Source: RDXT01 sp033765305
GTDB lineage: Bacteria; Bacteroidota; Bacteroidia; J057
Assembly: GCA_033765305.1 (NCBI GenBank)
Contig: JANRID010000039.1
Span: 3,172-67,171, forward strand
DNA length: 64,000 nucleotides
Reading direction: 5' to 3'
In this document: positions 17,792 through 25,682 of the stretch, piece by piece
How positions within the stretch are numbered: position 1 is the first letter of the stretch
How the letters are laid out: every line of letters begins with the position of its first letter
Position numbers and translations under genes: made by a program
The notes under the pieces: model-generated
Seen by the model: the letters and a program-made list of their open reading frames with translations, nothing else
The model's database searches: none
What the model was told of the DNA's origin: nothing

Positions 17792-18433
17792 TCAGCGCTC
17801 GTCGTACACCCGCACAGCGGGATATTTGCTCTGGTCGAAGCGGAACTCCGTGTCGCTCAGCCCGACGTTGGTGCGCAGGCTGGTGAACTCGTAGGTCGTG
17901 GAGGTCTGCTTGCGGTTGATCAGGGTGATCTTCTCGGGCAGCTTGGTGGTCTTGTTCACCCAGAGGTAGGCCTGGTTGTACTCCATGCCGGGGTCCGTGA
18001 GGGCCAGATAGATCTTGTGGCAGGCTACGCCATGCACCACTGCCTCGCCGTCGTAGCGCGGCTTGCTGCCGGTTTCGTAGATGCGGAAGATGTTGTCCAT
18101 GTTCATGCTCTCGTTGGGGTCGTAGCGCATGACATTGACCTCATTGTCCTGCTTGAGGAATACCCAGAGGTTCTGGAGGTCGCAGAAGATCTCCTGGTCC
18201 TCCATGCGGATGGCATACTTGCCTTTCTTGTAGCGGATCTCGCCCTGCTTGGCGACGGCACGCATGCCGGGATTGCTGATTTCGTAGCGGAAGGTGGAGG
18301 AAAGGTCTGCAATGCTCTGCAGCTTTGCCTTGGATTCCTGCAGGATCTGCGGCGCCTGGTCCTGGGGGGCGAAGGCGGAGAATACAGCGGAGGTAAAGAG
18401 AAGAACGGAAAGGAGCAACGGAGTGCGGTTCAT
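17792..18433 (-). CDS. lolA: Outer-membrane lipoprotein carrier protein LolA
   Basis: 213 residues with a signal peptide (residues 1-21). The mature part follows LolA: LQSIADLSSTFRYEI, GEIRYKKGKYAIRM, QNLWVFLKQDNEVNV, and the C-terminal TSTTYEFTSLRTNVGLSDTEFRFD. LolA ferries lipoproteins across the periplasm from LolCDE to the outer membrane. It lies 49 bases downstream of ftsK on the same strand, the usual ftsK-lolA pairing in Bacteroidota, which supports the call. No Bacteroidota LolB is expected. Confidence 0.85.
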   Translation of the reverse strand: MNRTPLLLSVLLFTSAVFSAFAPQDQAPQILQESKAKLQSIADLSSTFRYEISNPGMRAVAKQGEIRYKKGKYAIRMEDQEIFCDLQNLWVFLKQDNEVNVMRYDPNESMNMDNIFRIYETGSKPRYDGEAVVHGVACHKIYLALTDPGMEYNQAYLWVNKTTKLPEKITLINRKQTSTTYEFTSLRTNVGLSDTEFRFDQSKYPAVRVYDER

Positions 18434-18482
18434 TGTCAGAGGAAGGTTACAACGGTGAATGGAAGTGCAATGGTCATAGCCA

Positions 18483-21116
18483 TTACGTCTTGCTCAAATA
18501 CCGTTCCAATTCCGATTCATCCTGAATGAGCACCTCCCGGGCCTTGCTTCCGGAGTAGGGGCCTACGATTTTGGCCTTCTCCAGCTGGTCGATGATGCGC
18601 CCGGCGCGGTTGTAGCCGAGCTTCATTTTGCGCTGAATCAGGGATGCCGAACCGATCTGATAGCGTACGATGAGACGGGCCGCCTCCTCGAATTTGCTGT
18701 CGCGCTCGAAGCTTTCCTCTTCATCCTCAGGCTCTTCTGCATCCTCCTCCGGCAGTTCGGGCAGGTAGTAGGGCTTGGGGAAGCCGCGCTGCCGGGCGAT
18801 GTACTCCACGATCCGCTCCACCTCCGGCGTATCGACGAATGCATTCTGTATCCGGATCAGGTCGCTGCCTGTCGATAAAAGCATATCGCCCCGTCCAATT
18901 AACTGGTCAGCGCCGTTGGCGTCGAGGATGGTGCGCGAGTCCACCTTGGAGATGACGCGGTAGGAAAGCCGCGCGGGGAAGTTGGCTTTGATGATGCCGG
19001 TGATGACGTTGACCGAAGGGCGCTGCGTCGCCACCACCAGGTGAATGCCGACAGCGCGGGCCAGCTGCGCGAGCCGCGCAATGGGCAGCTCCACCTCTTT
19101 GCCCGCCACCATCATCATATCGGCCAGCTCGTCGATCATGAGCACGATGTAGGGCAGGAACTTATGCCCCTTGCGCGGGTTCAGCTTGCGGTTGACGAAC
19201 TTCTGGTTGTATTCGCGCAGGTTGCGCACGTGGGCGCGCTTGAGCAGGTCGTAGCGCTGATCCATCTCGATGCAGAGGCTCTTGAGGATCTTCACCGCAT
19301 CGCGCACATCGGTCACGATGCCTTCATCGCCCTGTTCGGGCAGCAGGGCCAGGAAATGATTCAGCAGCGGCTGATAGAGGCTCATCTCTACCTTTTTGGG
19401 GTCGATGAGGATGAACTTCACCTCCGCCGGGTGCTTCTTATAGAGCAGCGAAGCGATGACGGTGTTGAGGCCCACCGATTTGCCCTGGCCGGTGGCACCG
19501 GCGATGAGCAGGTGGGGCATGCGGTTGAGGTCGGCGACAAACACCTCGTTGGAGATGGTGCGTCCCAGCGCCACAGGCAGCTCGGACTTCGAAGAGATGA
19601 ATTTCTCCGTCGTGAGCACGCTGCGCAGCGAGACGATTTCGGGATTGGAGTTGGGCACTTCGATGCCGATGGTACCCTTGCCGGGAATCGGGGCGATGAT
19701 CCGGATGCCCAATGCCGCCAGGCTGAGGGCGATGTCGTCCTCCAGGTTTTTGATCTTGGAAATCCGGATGCCCGGTGCCGGCACGATTTCGTAGAGCGTC
19801 ACCGTGGGCCCGATGGTGGCTTTGATGCTGACGATCTTGATGCCGTAATCCTCCAGGGTGCGGAGGATTTTGTTCTTATTGGTTTCCAGCTCCTCGCGGT
19901 TCACCTCGCGGCCCCGCCCGCCGCCGTGGTCTTCGAGCAGCTCGAAGGGCGGGCGTTCGTATTCCGAAAGCTCCTGGGTGGGGTCATACACGTCCGTTTC
20001 GAGGATTTCGTCGGCGTCTTCCACCTCCAGATCCTCTTCGGGCACGATCTTCTGGTATTTGTCGTCGCCGGCGCCGAGGACCTTGCCGATGTTGTCATCG
20101 CCGACCTGTTCGAGGCGGGCGGGCGGCACGGGCCGGTCGGGTTCCGAAGTCTCGATGATGAGCTCCAGATCGGGGCCGTCGGCGGGGGGCGGCACCCGGT
20201 CCGGGGGCCGTTCAGGCTTGAGGGTGATATCGAGGTTGAGCTGCTGGCCCGATTCGGGCTGGGGCAGGGGAGGCGCGGCCTGCGGCACGGGGCGGGGCCG
20301 GGGCGCCGGATCGCGGGGCTGCACGGGCGGCTCCGGCTGGCCGGCTTGGGGCTGCGCCGGCGGCTGGGGCCGGAATTTAGCCGGCCGGTTCTTGGAGGCC
20401 GGCGGCTCCTGGCGGCGGGCCAGCAGCTCAGAAGCCTTGCGCGTCAGCTCCGCCGGCGACATGCGCGCATGGCGCAGGGTGCTCAGCAGCTGCGAAGCCC
20501 GCAGCTCCGCATTGAAGTTGATCACCAGAAACACCACCAGCAGAAACAGGATCAGAAAGGCAACCCCGATTTTGCCCAGATACCGGAAGAGCCAGAAATT
20601 CAGCGTCACCCCGAAGCCGCCCCCCAGGTCGAAACGCACGCTGCCGGAGAGGATTTCGATGTAGGCGAAGAAAAACGAGCCGAAGAAGACGGTGAATGCC
20701 ACGTATTTGAGCACCCGGACCAGGTGCTGGTAGTAGTCGTTTTCGAGCAGCACCAGGCCGCCGAAGAGCGCGTAGAGCAGGATCAGAAAGCTGAAAATCC
20801 CGAACCCGCGCCGCACCAGCAGCTCGGCGATCCAGGCTCCGGCGAAGCCGAGCCAGTTCTGCACCTGCGCCTCGGCCTCCGTTCCTGCCTCCGCAAGCGA
20901 CTGGTCCGCATTGCCCGTGAAATAGTAGGAAATGCAGGCAATGAGGGAAATGACCGAGGCGAATACGAGAAACCAGCCCAGCAGCTTGCGGGCCTGGTCC
21001 TGGCTGGCCGGGTCATAGCGCAGCGATCCGGTCCAGCGGATCAGGAGGCTCAGCGGCCCCGGCGAGGCGGCTTTGGCGGGTGCTTTCTTTTTGCGGGATG
21101 GTGCGTTCTTGGCCAC
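18483..21116 (-). CDS. ftsK: DNA translocase FtsK/SpoIIIE
   Basis: 877 residues. N-terminal four membrane helices (about residues 25-200) are followed by a Pro/Gln/Glu-rich linker (about 240-350) and the alpha/beta motor domain. Walker A is GATGQGKSVGLN with Lys ~546, Walker B lies in IVLMIDELADMMM, and the QRPSVNVITG segment is conserved. The gamma winged-helix domain (EEAARLIVRYQIGSASLIQRKMKLGYNRAG) completes it. It pumps DNA at the septum towards dif during division. The start at 21116 begins with a Lys-rich cytoplasmic tail, normal for FtsK. A promoter box lies 20 bases upstream. Confidence 0.96.
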   Translation of the reverse strand: MAKNAPSRKKKAPAKAASPGPLSLLIRWTGSLRYDPASQDQARKLLGWFLVFASVISLIACISYYFTGNADQSLAEAGTEAEAQVQNWLGFAGAWIAELLVRRGFGIFSFLILLYALFGGLVLLENDYYQHLVRVLKYVAFTVFFGSFFFAYIEILSGSVRFDLGGGFGVTLNFWLFRYLGKIGVAFLILFLLVVFLVINFNAELRASQLLSTLRHARMSPAELTRKASELLARRQEPPASKNRPAKFRPQPPAQPQAGQPEPPVQPRDPAPRPRPVPQAAPPLPQPESGQQLNLDITLKPERPPDRVPPPADGPDLELIIETSEPDRPVPPARLEQVGDDNIGKVLGAGDDKYQKIVPEEDLEVEDADEILETDVYDPTQELSEYERPPFELLEDHGGGRGREVNREELETNKNKILRTLEDYGIKIVSIKATIGPTVTLYEIVPAPGIRISKIKNLEDDIALSLAALGIRIIAPIPGKGTIGIEVPNSNPEIVSLRSVLTTEKFISSKSELPVALGRTISNEVFVADLNRMPHLLIAGATGQGKSVGLNTVIASLLYKKHPAEVKFILIDPKKVEMSLYQPLLNHFLALLPEQGDEGIVTDVRDAVKILKSLCIEMDQRYDLLKRAHVRNLREYNQKFVNRKLNPRKGHKFLPYIVLMIDELADMMMVAGKEVELPIARLAQLARAVGIHLVVATQRPSVNVITGIIKANFPARLSYRVISKVDSRTILDANGADQLIGRGDMLLSTGSDLIRIQNAFVDTPEVERIVEYIARQRGFPKPYYLPELPEEDAEEPEDEEESFERDSKFEEAARLIVRYQIGSASLIQRKMKLGYNRAGRIIDQLEKAKIVGPYSGSKAREVLIQDESELERYLSKT

Positions 21117-21135
21117 AGCGGGTGCGAATTGCAGC

Positions 21136-21166
21136 CAAACTTACCCATTTCGGCGGGAAGAAACAA
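21136..21166 (-). promoter_or_regulatory. Promoter of ftsK-lolA
   Basis: On the minus strand TAAGTTTG (21136-21143) is an exact TAnnTTTG -7 box, preceded after 20 bases by a TTG -33 element (21164-21166). The ftsK ATG is 20 bases downstream. Confidence 0.7.
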
Positions 21167-21221
21167 CGCTGCCGGAGCTATGTGCAAAAATTGATCAGCA
21201 AATTAGCAAATGCCCGGATGC

Positions 21222-21256
21222 GCGCAGGCCCCTGCCAGGGCGGCAGGGGCCTGCGC
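21222..21256 (-). terminator. 15-bp perfect stem-loop after the T9SS cargo gene
   Basis: Bases 21222-21236 pair perfectly with 21242-21256 around a 5-base loop, 12 bases downstream of the minus-strand stop codon at 21268. Confidence 0.7.
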
Positions 21257-21267
21257 AGCAGCATCGG

Positions 21268-23151
21268 TCAGCGTACGACCAGCCGCTGCCGGGCGGCGCC
21301 CTCCGGCAGGATCACCTGCAGCAGGTACAACCCAGCCGGCCACTGCGAAACCGGCAGCTCGAAGCGGCCTTCGCCCACCATGCCCAGGCTGCGGCTCCAG
21401 ATGCTGCGCCCGGCCAGGTCGGAGACCTGCACCTGCACCGCCTGCGGACGGGCCAGGCCCAGCCGCAGCTCGCAGCGGTCTTGCGCCGGATTGGGTGCCA
21501 GCTCAAAGCGCTCCAGCAGACCCGCCAGCGGATCGATGGCCGTGGGAATGGCCCGGATAACCGGCGAAGGCCCCGATACGCAGCCCGTGGCCGGATCGCG
21601 GACTACGCAGTAGTAATTGCCCGAAGTGCTCAGCTGCCAGGTGCTGCCGCTGCCTTCCAGGCCCCGGTCCTGATCGTACCAGCGGTATTCGTAGGCCGGA
21701 TTGGGCGAGGCTACCAGCAGGGTGCCGCTGCCGTCGTAGGCGATGCTGGGCGGCAGCAGGATGAAGACCTCTACCGTCACTGAGGCGGAGCGTCTGCGGC
21801 AGAAGCTGCCCCGGTCGATGGCGTCCAGCGAATAGCTGCCCGCCTGCAGCACGGCCAGCACCGTATCCGTCGCGCCGGCAATGGGCGCGCCGTTGCGGAA
21901 CCACTGGACCGAGTCGGCAGCGGACGTGCGCAGGAAGAGCGTATCGCCGCTGCAGACGAAGGCCGTGTCGGACGGCAGGGTATCGCTGCCGGCAAAAATC
22001 TCCGCCAGCGGCGGCAGCGCATCGATGCGGAAGGTATCGGCGCAGCTGATGGTCTGAATGGGCTTGTCCACCGTGAAGCGCACGCTCAGCCCGCTGTTGG
22101 TGACCACATTGGCTCCTACGGCCGGCGGCGGCACCGTCAGCGAGACGGAGGCCCCGCTGCCCATGCTGCCGGTGGCGCAGCCCTGATCGGCCAGCACCGC
22201 ATCCTCGTCCCAGACCTGAAACTCATAAGAGCCCGGCTGGAGGAAGATGCCGCTGATGTTGGCATTCAGGGGCAGGGCAGCGCCGCCGTTGTTGACCGGG
22301 GAGGCGGAGGTGTTGACCAGCTCGTTTCCTTGCGGGTCGAAGAGCTTCCAGTACAGATCGCCGGCACTGCCGATATCCGAGCAGTCCACCGTCAGGATTT
22401 CGACCGCATTCAGGATGTAGCCCACCGTATCGATCTGGGCCTGGTAGGATACCTGATATTCGCCGGCCTGGGCGAGAAACTGCGGAAAGGGAGCCTCGTC
22501 GGTGGTGGTGAAGACGAATCCGCCGGGGCCGGTGATCTGCCACAGGTAGCTGAAGCCGCTGATGCCGTTGCTGGGCACGTTGTTGTCGAGATCGAGAATG
22601 GCCGGCGCGCAGTTGGTGTTGAGCGACAGGGTATAGCAGTCGCCGGTGAACTGGCAGGGCGTGACGACCAGGGGAATTTCGTAGGTGAACGGATTGACGG
22701 TCGGCGTGCCGAAGATTACCACCACCGCATCGATGAGCACGGTGATGTTGTACGTGGCGGGCACGGTCGGCGTGCCGGACACCCGGATGCATCCTACGGT
22801 ATCCACCACGGCGCTGTCGGGATGCACCACATAGAGGCAGGCCGGGGCCTTGTTGCATTCCCACTGCAGACCCTGCGGCAGGCCCTGCACTTCTTTGACG
22901 GTAAAGGAAATGAAGGGGAAAGTCAGATTCTGGCCCGCGAAGGTCACGGTCGTATCGCGCGGCAGCACGAAGGACACGTCGAACTGGTAGGGCTGGCAGC
23001 CGGTGGCTGCGGGGAGCGAGTCGGGGTAGATGCCGGGGGTGGCGGGGAGATTCTGTGCGGGAATGCACTGGGCTGCAGCCTGCGGGGGAAACAGCAGCAG
23101 GGCTGCGCAGCAGGGCAGGAGCCAGCGGAGAGCAGAGTACAGGATACGCAT
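21268..23151 (-). CDS. Secreted protein with PKD/Ig-like domains and T9SS type A sorting domain
   Basis: About 627 residues from ATG 23151, which gives the best signal peptide (RWLLPCCAALLLFPPQAAAQ); ATG 23172 is an alternative. The body is a set of beta-sandwich modules (for example TFPFISFTVKEVQGLP, SGFSYLWQITGPGGFVF, SVQWFRNGAPIAGATDTV) with paired Cys. The last ~75 residues are the Por/T9SS tail (FELAPNPAQDRCEL ... LPVSQWPAGLYLLQV ... RQRLVVR). It should be secreted and attached to the cell surface. No enzyme domain is seen, so it is probably an adhesin or structural protein. It is divergent from the MFS gene. Confidence 0.85.
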   Translation of the reverse strand: MRILYSALRWLLPCCAALLLFPPQAAAQCIPAQNLPATPGIYPDSLPAATGCQPYQFDVSFVLPRDTTVTFAGQNLTFPFISFTVKEVQGLPQGLQWECNKAPACLYVVHPDSAVVDTVGCIRVSGTPTVPATYNITVLIDAVVVIFGTPTVNPFTYEIPLVVTPCQFTGDCYTLSLNTNCAPAILDLDNNVPSNGISGFSYLWQITGPGGFVFTTTDEAPFPQFLAQAGEYQVSYQAQIDTVGYILNAVEILTVDCSDIGSAGDLYWKLFDPQGNELVNTSASPVNNGGAALPLNANISGIFLQPGSYEFQVWDEDAVLADQGCATGSMGSGASVSLTVPPPAVGANVVTNSGLSVRFTVDKPIQTISCADTFRIDALPPLAEIFAGSDTLPSDTAFVCSGDTLFLRTSAADSVQWFRNGAPIAGATDTVLAVLQAGSYSLDAIDRGSFCRRRSASVTVEVFILLPPSIAYDGSGTLLVASPNPAYEYRWYDQDRGLEGSGSTWQLSTSGNYYCVVRDPATGCVSGPSPVIRAIPTAIDPLAGLLERFELAPNPAQDRCELRLGLARPQAVQVQVSDLAGRSIWSRSLGMVGEGRFELPVSQWPAGLYLLQVILPEGAARQRLVVR

Positions 23152-23309
23152 ACTTGGGGGATACAGACTCATCGGTAGCAGTCGAAACGGGATAACGCCG
23201 GAATGCGGCGCTTCATTGTGCGGAAGCGCCGGATGCATCGGCATCCTGCGCGGAGGCGCTGCCATAATCCCAAACTTCGTACCTTCGTCCATCATTTCTG
23301 TACCTGACT

Positions 23310-24536
23310 ATGCAGACTGCTACCCAACCTCCGCGCTCTCCTTACCTCATGGTGCTGGTCGCCGCGCTGGGGTATTTCGTCGATCTGTACGATCTGACCC
23401 TCTTCAACATCGTTAAAAAGGAGAGCCTGCTGGCGCTGGGCTTTTCCGGCCAGGCCCTGCTCGACCAGGAGATCAGCCTGTTCAACTACCAGATGCTGGG
23501 CATGATGCTCGGCGGCCTGCTCTGGGGCATCCTCGGCGACCGCCGGGGCCGGGTGTCGGTGCTGTTCGGCTCCATCCTGCTCTATTCCGTTGCCAATATC
23601 GCCAACGCCTTCATTGTCAACATCTCCCAGTACGCTATCCTGCGTTTCATTGCCGGGGTGGGCCTCGCTGGCGAGCTGGGTGCCGGCATTACCCTCGTCT
23701 CCGAGACCCTGCACCGCGAAAAACGCGGCTATGGCACCATGATCATCGTCACCCTGGGCGCCCTGGGCGCGGTAGTCGCCTCGCAGGTGGGGCGGCTCTT
23801 CGGCTGGCAGAACGCCTACCTCATCGGCGGCGGTCTGGGCCTGGCCCTGCTGCTGCTGCGCGCCGGCACCTTCGAGTCGGGCATGTACCACAGCATGCGC
23901 AGCCAGCAGGTGGCCAAAGGCAATTTCTTCCAGCTCTTCTATCCGCGCGAGCGCCTGCTGCGCTACCTCAGCTGCATCGCCATCGGCCTGCCGATCTGGT
24001 TTGCGGTGGGCATCCTCGTCAACCTTTCCGACCGCTTCGGCGCTGCCAGGGGCATCGCGGAGCCCGTCGTCGTCGGGACGAGCGTTTCCTTTGCCTATAT
24101 CGGCCTTTCGGCAGGCGACCTGCTGAGCGGGCTCATGAGCCAGTGGCTGCGCAGCCGCCGCCGGACCATCTTCATCTTCCTGGCGCTGAGCGCCCTGCTG
24201 ACGCTTTTGTACCTGTATTTGCCCGGCCTCGGGCTGGGTGCTTTCTATGCGCTCTGCCTGCTGCTGGGCGTCGCCACCGGCTACTGGGCCGTATTCGTCA
24301 CCAATGCCTCCGAGCAGTTCGGCACCAACCTCCGCTCTACTGCCACCAACACCGTCCCCAATTTCGTGCGGGGCGCTGTAGTGCCCATTACCCTGAGCTT
24401 CAAATACTTGTCCGGGACGGCAGGTGTCGTGAACGCTGCGCTCATCGTGGGCGGCGTCTGCCTGGCCCTGGCCCTGGCGGCTACGTTCTACGTGGAGGAG
24501 ACCTTCGGCAAGGACCTGGATTACGTGGAGCGCTGA
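23310..24536 (+). CDS. MFS transporter
   Basis: 408 residues with about 12 predicted membrane helices. The signature between helices 2 and 3 is GDRRGRVSVLFGS, and helix 4 carries RFIAGVGLAGELGAGITL, as in the sugar/aromatic acid-proton symporter and AAHS-like groups. The substrate cannot be told from sequence. The start at 23310 follows a TACCTTCG box at 23280-23287, a near match to the Bacteroidota -7 element. The upstream gap with the divergent T9SS gene holds two small hairpins (arms GCGCTTC/GAAGCGC and GGATGC/GCATCC, about 23208-23246). Confidence 0.85.
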   Translation: MQTATQPPRSPYLMVLVAALGYFVDLYDLTLFNIVKKESLLALGFSGQALLDQEISLFNYQMLGMMLGGLLWGILGDRRGRVSVLFGSILLYSVANIANAFIVNISQYAILRFIAGVGLAGELGAGITLVSETLHREKRGYGTMIIVTLGALGAVVASQVGRLFGWQNAYLIGGGLGLALLLLRAGTFESGMYHSMRSQQVAKGNFFQLFYPRERLLRYLSCIAIGLPIWFAVGILVNLSDRFGAARGIAEPVVVGTSVSFAYIGLSAGDLLSGLMSQWLRSRRRTIFIFLALSALLTLLYLYLPGLGLGAFYALCLLLGVATGYWAVFVTNASEQFGTNLRSTATNTVPNFVRGAVVPITLSFKYLSGTAGVVNAALIVGGVCLALALAATFYVEETFGKDLDYVER

Positions 24537-24682
24537 GGAAGCCAAGGCGCAAATAGCTCAGGAAGCTGCTGCAGGCCGACGACTTCCACGCCGTCCCTGG
24601 CCGGAAAAGGCGCATGGACCGGAGCTGCCATCAGGTGTATCCTCTCTATACAGCGCAACCGCGCAGCGTGTCCGGCTGCCCT

Positions 24683-24712
24683 GAAAATCAGTGAAGCGCT
24701 TCACTGATTTTC
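24683..24712. terminator. 30-base perfect palindrome between convergent genes
   Basis: Bases 24683-24697 are the exact reverse complement of 24698-24712 (arms GAAAATCAGTGAAGC / GCTTCACTGATTTTC). It is AT-richer than its surroundings and ends in a short T-run on both strands, as expected of a two-way terminator. It lies between the MFS gene and the minus-strand dehalogenase-like gene; the rest of the 219-base gap holds only a 35-codon minus-strand frame of doubtful meaning. Confidence 0.65.
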
Positions 24713-24755
24713 GGGTGCATAGCCAGTATGCCCTGCAGATCCAAGTGCTGCGGCC

Positions 24756-25667
24756 TCAGGCGCTGCGCAGCTGCGCCCAGACGCGCCGCACGGAGGCGGC
24801 GATCTCGTCCGGCACTTCTTCCTGGAGAAAATGCCCGCCCTGGGTTTCGGTCACGCGGGCCTGCGGCAGCAGTTCGCGCTGCCGCTTGAGTGCGCGCCCC
24901 AGCACCGGGTCCTTGAGCCCCCAGACGATTTCCGCCGGTCCCCGGAAGGCGGCGGCATATTCGGCGACCCGGCGCAGCGCGGGCACGCTGGGGTGCTCCA
25001 GCGAGTCGGGCACCATGCGGGCCATAGCCAGCGGTGCCGCGTTGCGGCGCAGGCCCCGCAGCGGGTAGCGGTACGCCCGCGACACCTCGCCCCGGATCGA
25101 AGCCGGATCGCCCTGGGCCCGGCCCAGATCGCGCTGCGGGAAGCCCAGCACCCGGAAGGCCAGCTCGCTCAGCAGCGGCTGCCGGGCAAAGCGGTGAAAT
25201 GCGGTAGGCTTGAAGCCTTCGCGCGGCGGACCCAGCACCGTATTGAGAATCACCGCGCCCCGCATGAGCGAAGGCCGGTCGGCCAGGGCGCGCATGCCCA
25301 CCGGACCGCCCCAGTCCTGCCCGACAAAGATCAGCTGCTCCAGCGCCAGCTGATCCAGCAGGCTGCCCAGCCAGGCCGCATGCGCATCCAGCTGATGCGC
25401 GCGCAGATCCTGCGGCTTGTCCGAAAATCCCAGGCCGATGAGGTCCGGAACGATAATCCGCAGCGGCTCATCCGCCAGCGCCGAGATGATTTTCCGGTAC
25501 AAAAAGCCCCAGGCAGGATTGCCGTGCAGCATCAGCACCGGGTAGCCATCGCCGAATTCCATCACATGCATGTGCCATTCGCCGGTTTTAGCCAGGTACC
25601 GGCGGGCCGGCTGGGGCATCTGGGCCGAAATCCAGTCCGGCATCGGGGGAGGGGGATACGTCTGCAT
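24756..25667 (-). CDS. Haloalkane dehalogenase-like alpha/beta hydrolase
   Basis: 303 residues from ATG 25667; the frame runs up to a TTG at 25682 directly after the pyruvate kinase stop, but the ATG is preferred. The fold markers are MLHGNPAWGFLYR (HGNP oxyanion motif), VPDLIGLGFSDKP and the nucleophile elbow GQDWGG with Asp ~118, the haloalkane-dehalogenase/epoxide-hydrolase type rather than a serine. A C-terminal GGHFLQEE supplies the His. The HGNPAW motif with its Trp is a dehalogenase halide-binding feature, but the second halide-binding residue was not checked. Probably the second gene of an operon with the pyruvate kinase, 15 bases upstream. Confidence 0.8.
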   Translation of the reverse strand: MQTYPPPPMPDWISAQMPQPARRYLAKTGEWHMHVMEFGDGYPVLMLHGNPAWGFLYRKIISALADEPLRIIVPDLIGLGFSDKPQDLRAHQLDAHAAWLGSLLDQLALEQLIFVGQDWGGPVGMRALADRPSLMRGAVILNTVLGPPREGFKPTAFHRFARQPLLSELAFRVLGFPQRDLGRAQGDPASIRGEVSRAYRYPLRGLRRNAAPLAMARMVPDSLEHPSVPALRRVAEYAAAFRGPAEIVWGLKDPVLGRALKRQRELLPQARVTETQGGHFLQEEVPDEIAASVRRVWAQLRSA

Positions 25668-25682
25668 GCCCCAACATAGCAA

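Noticed and set aside
19041..21194. 717-residue plus-strand open frame opposite ftsK
   Set aside because: High GC content leaves the antisense frame open. It has no coherent domain, its composition is that of a shadow, and the opposite strand is a complete FtsK.
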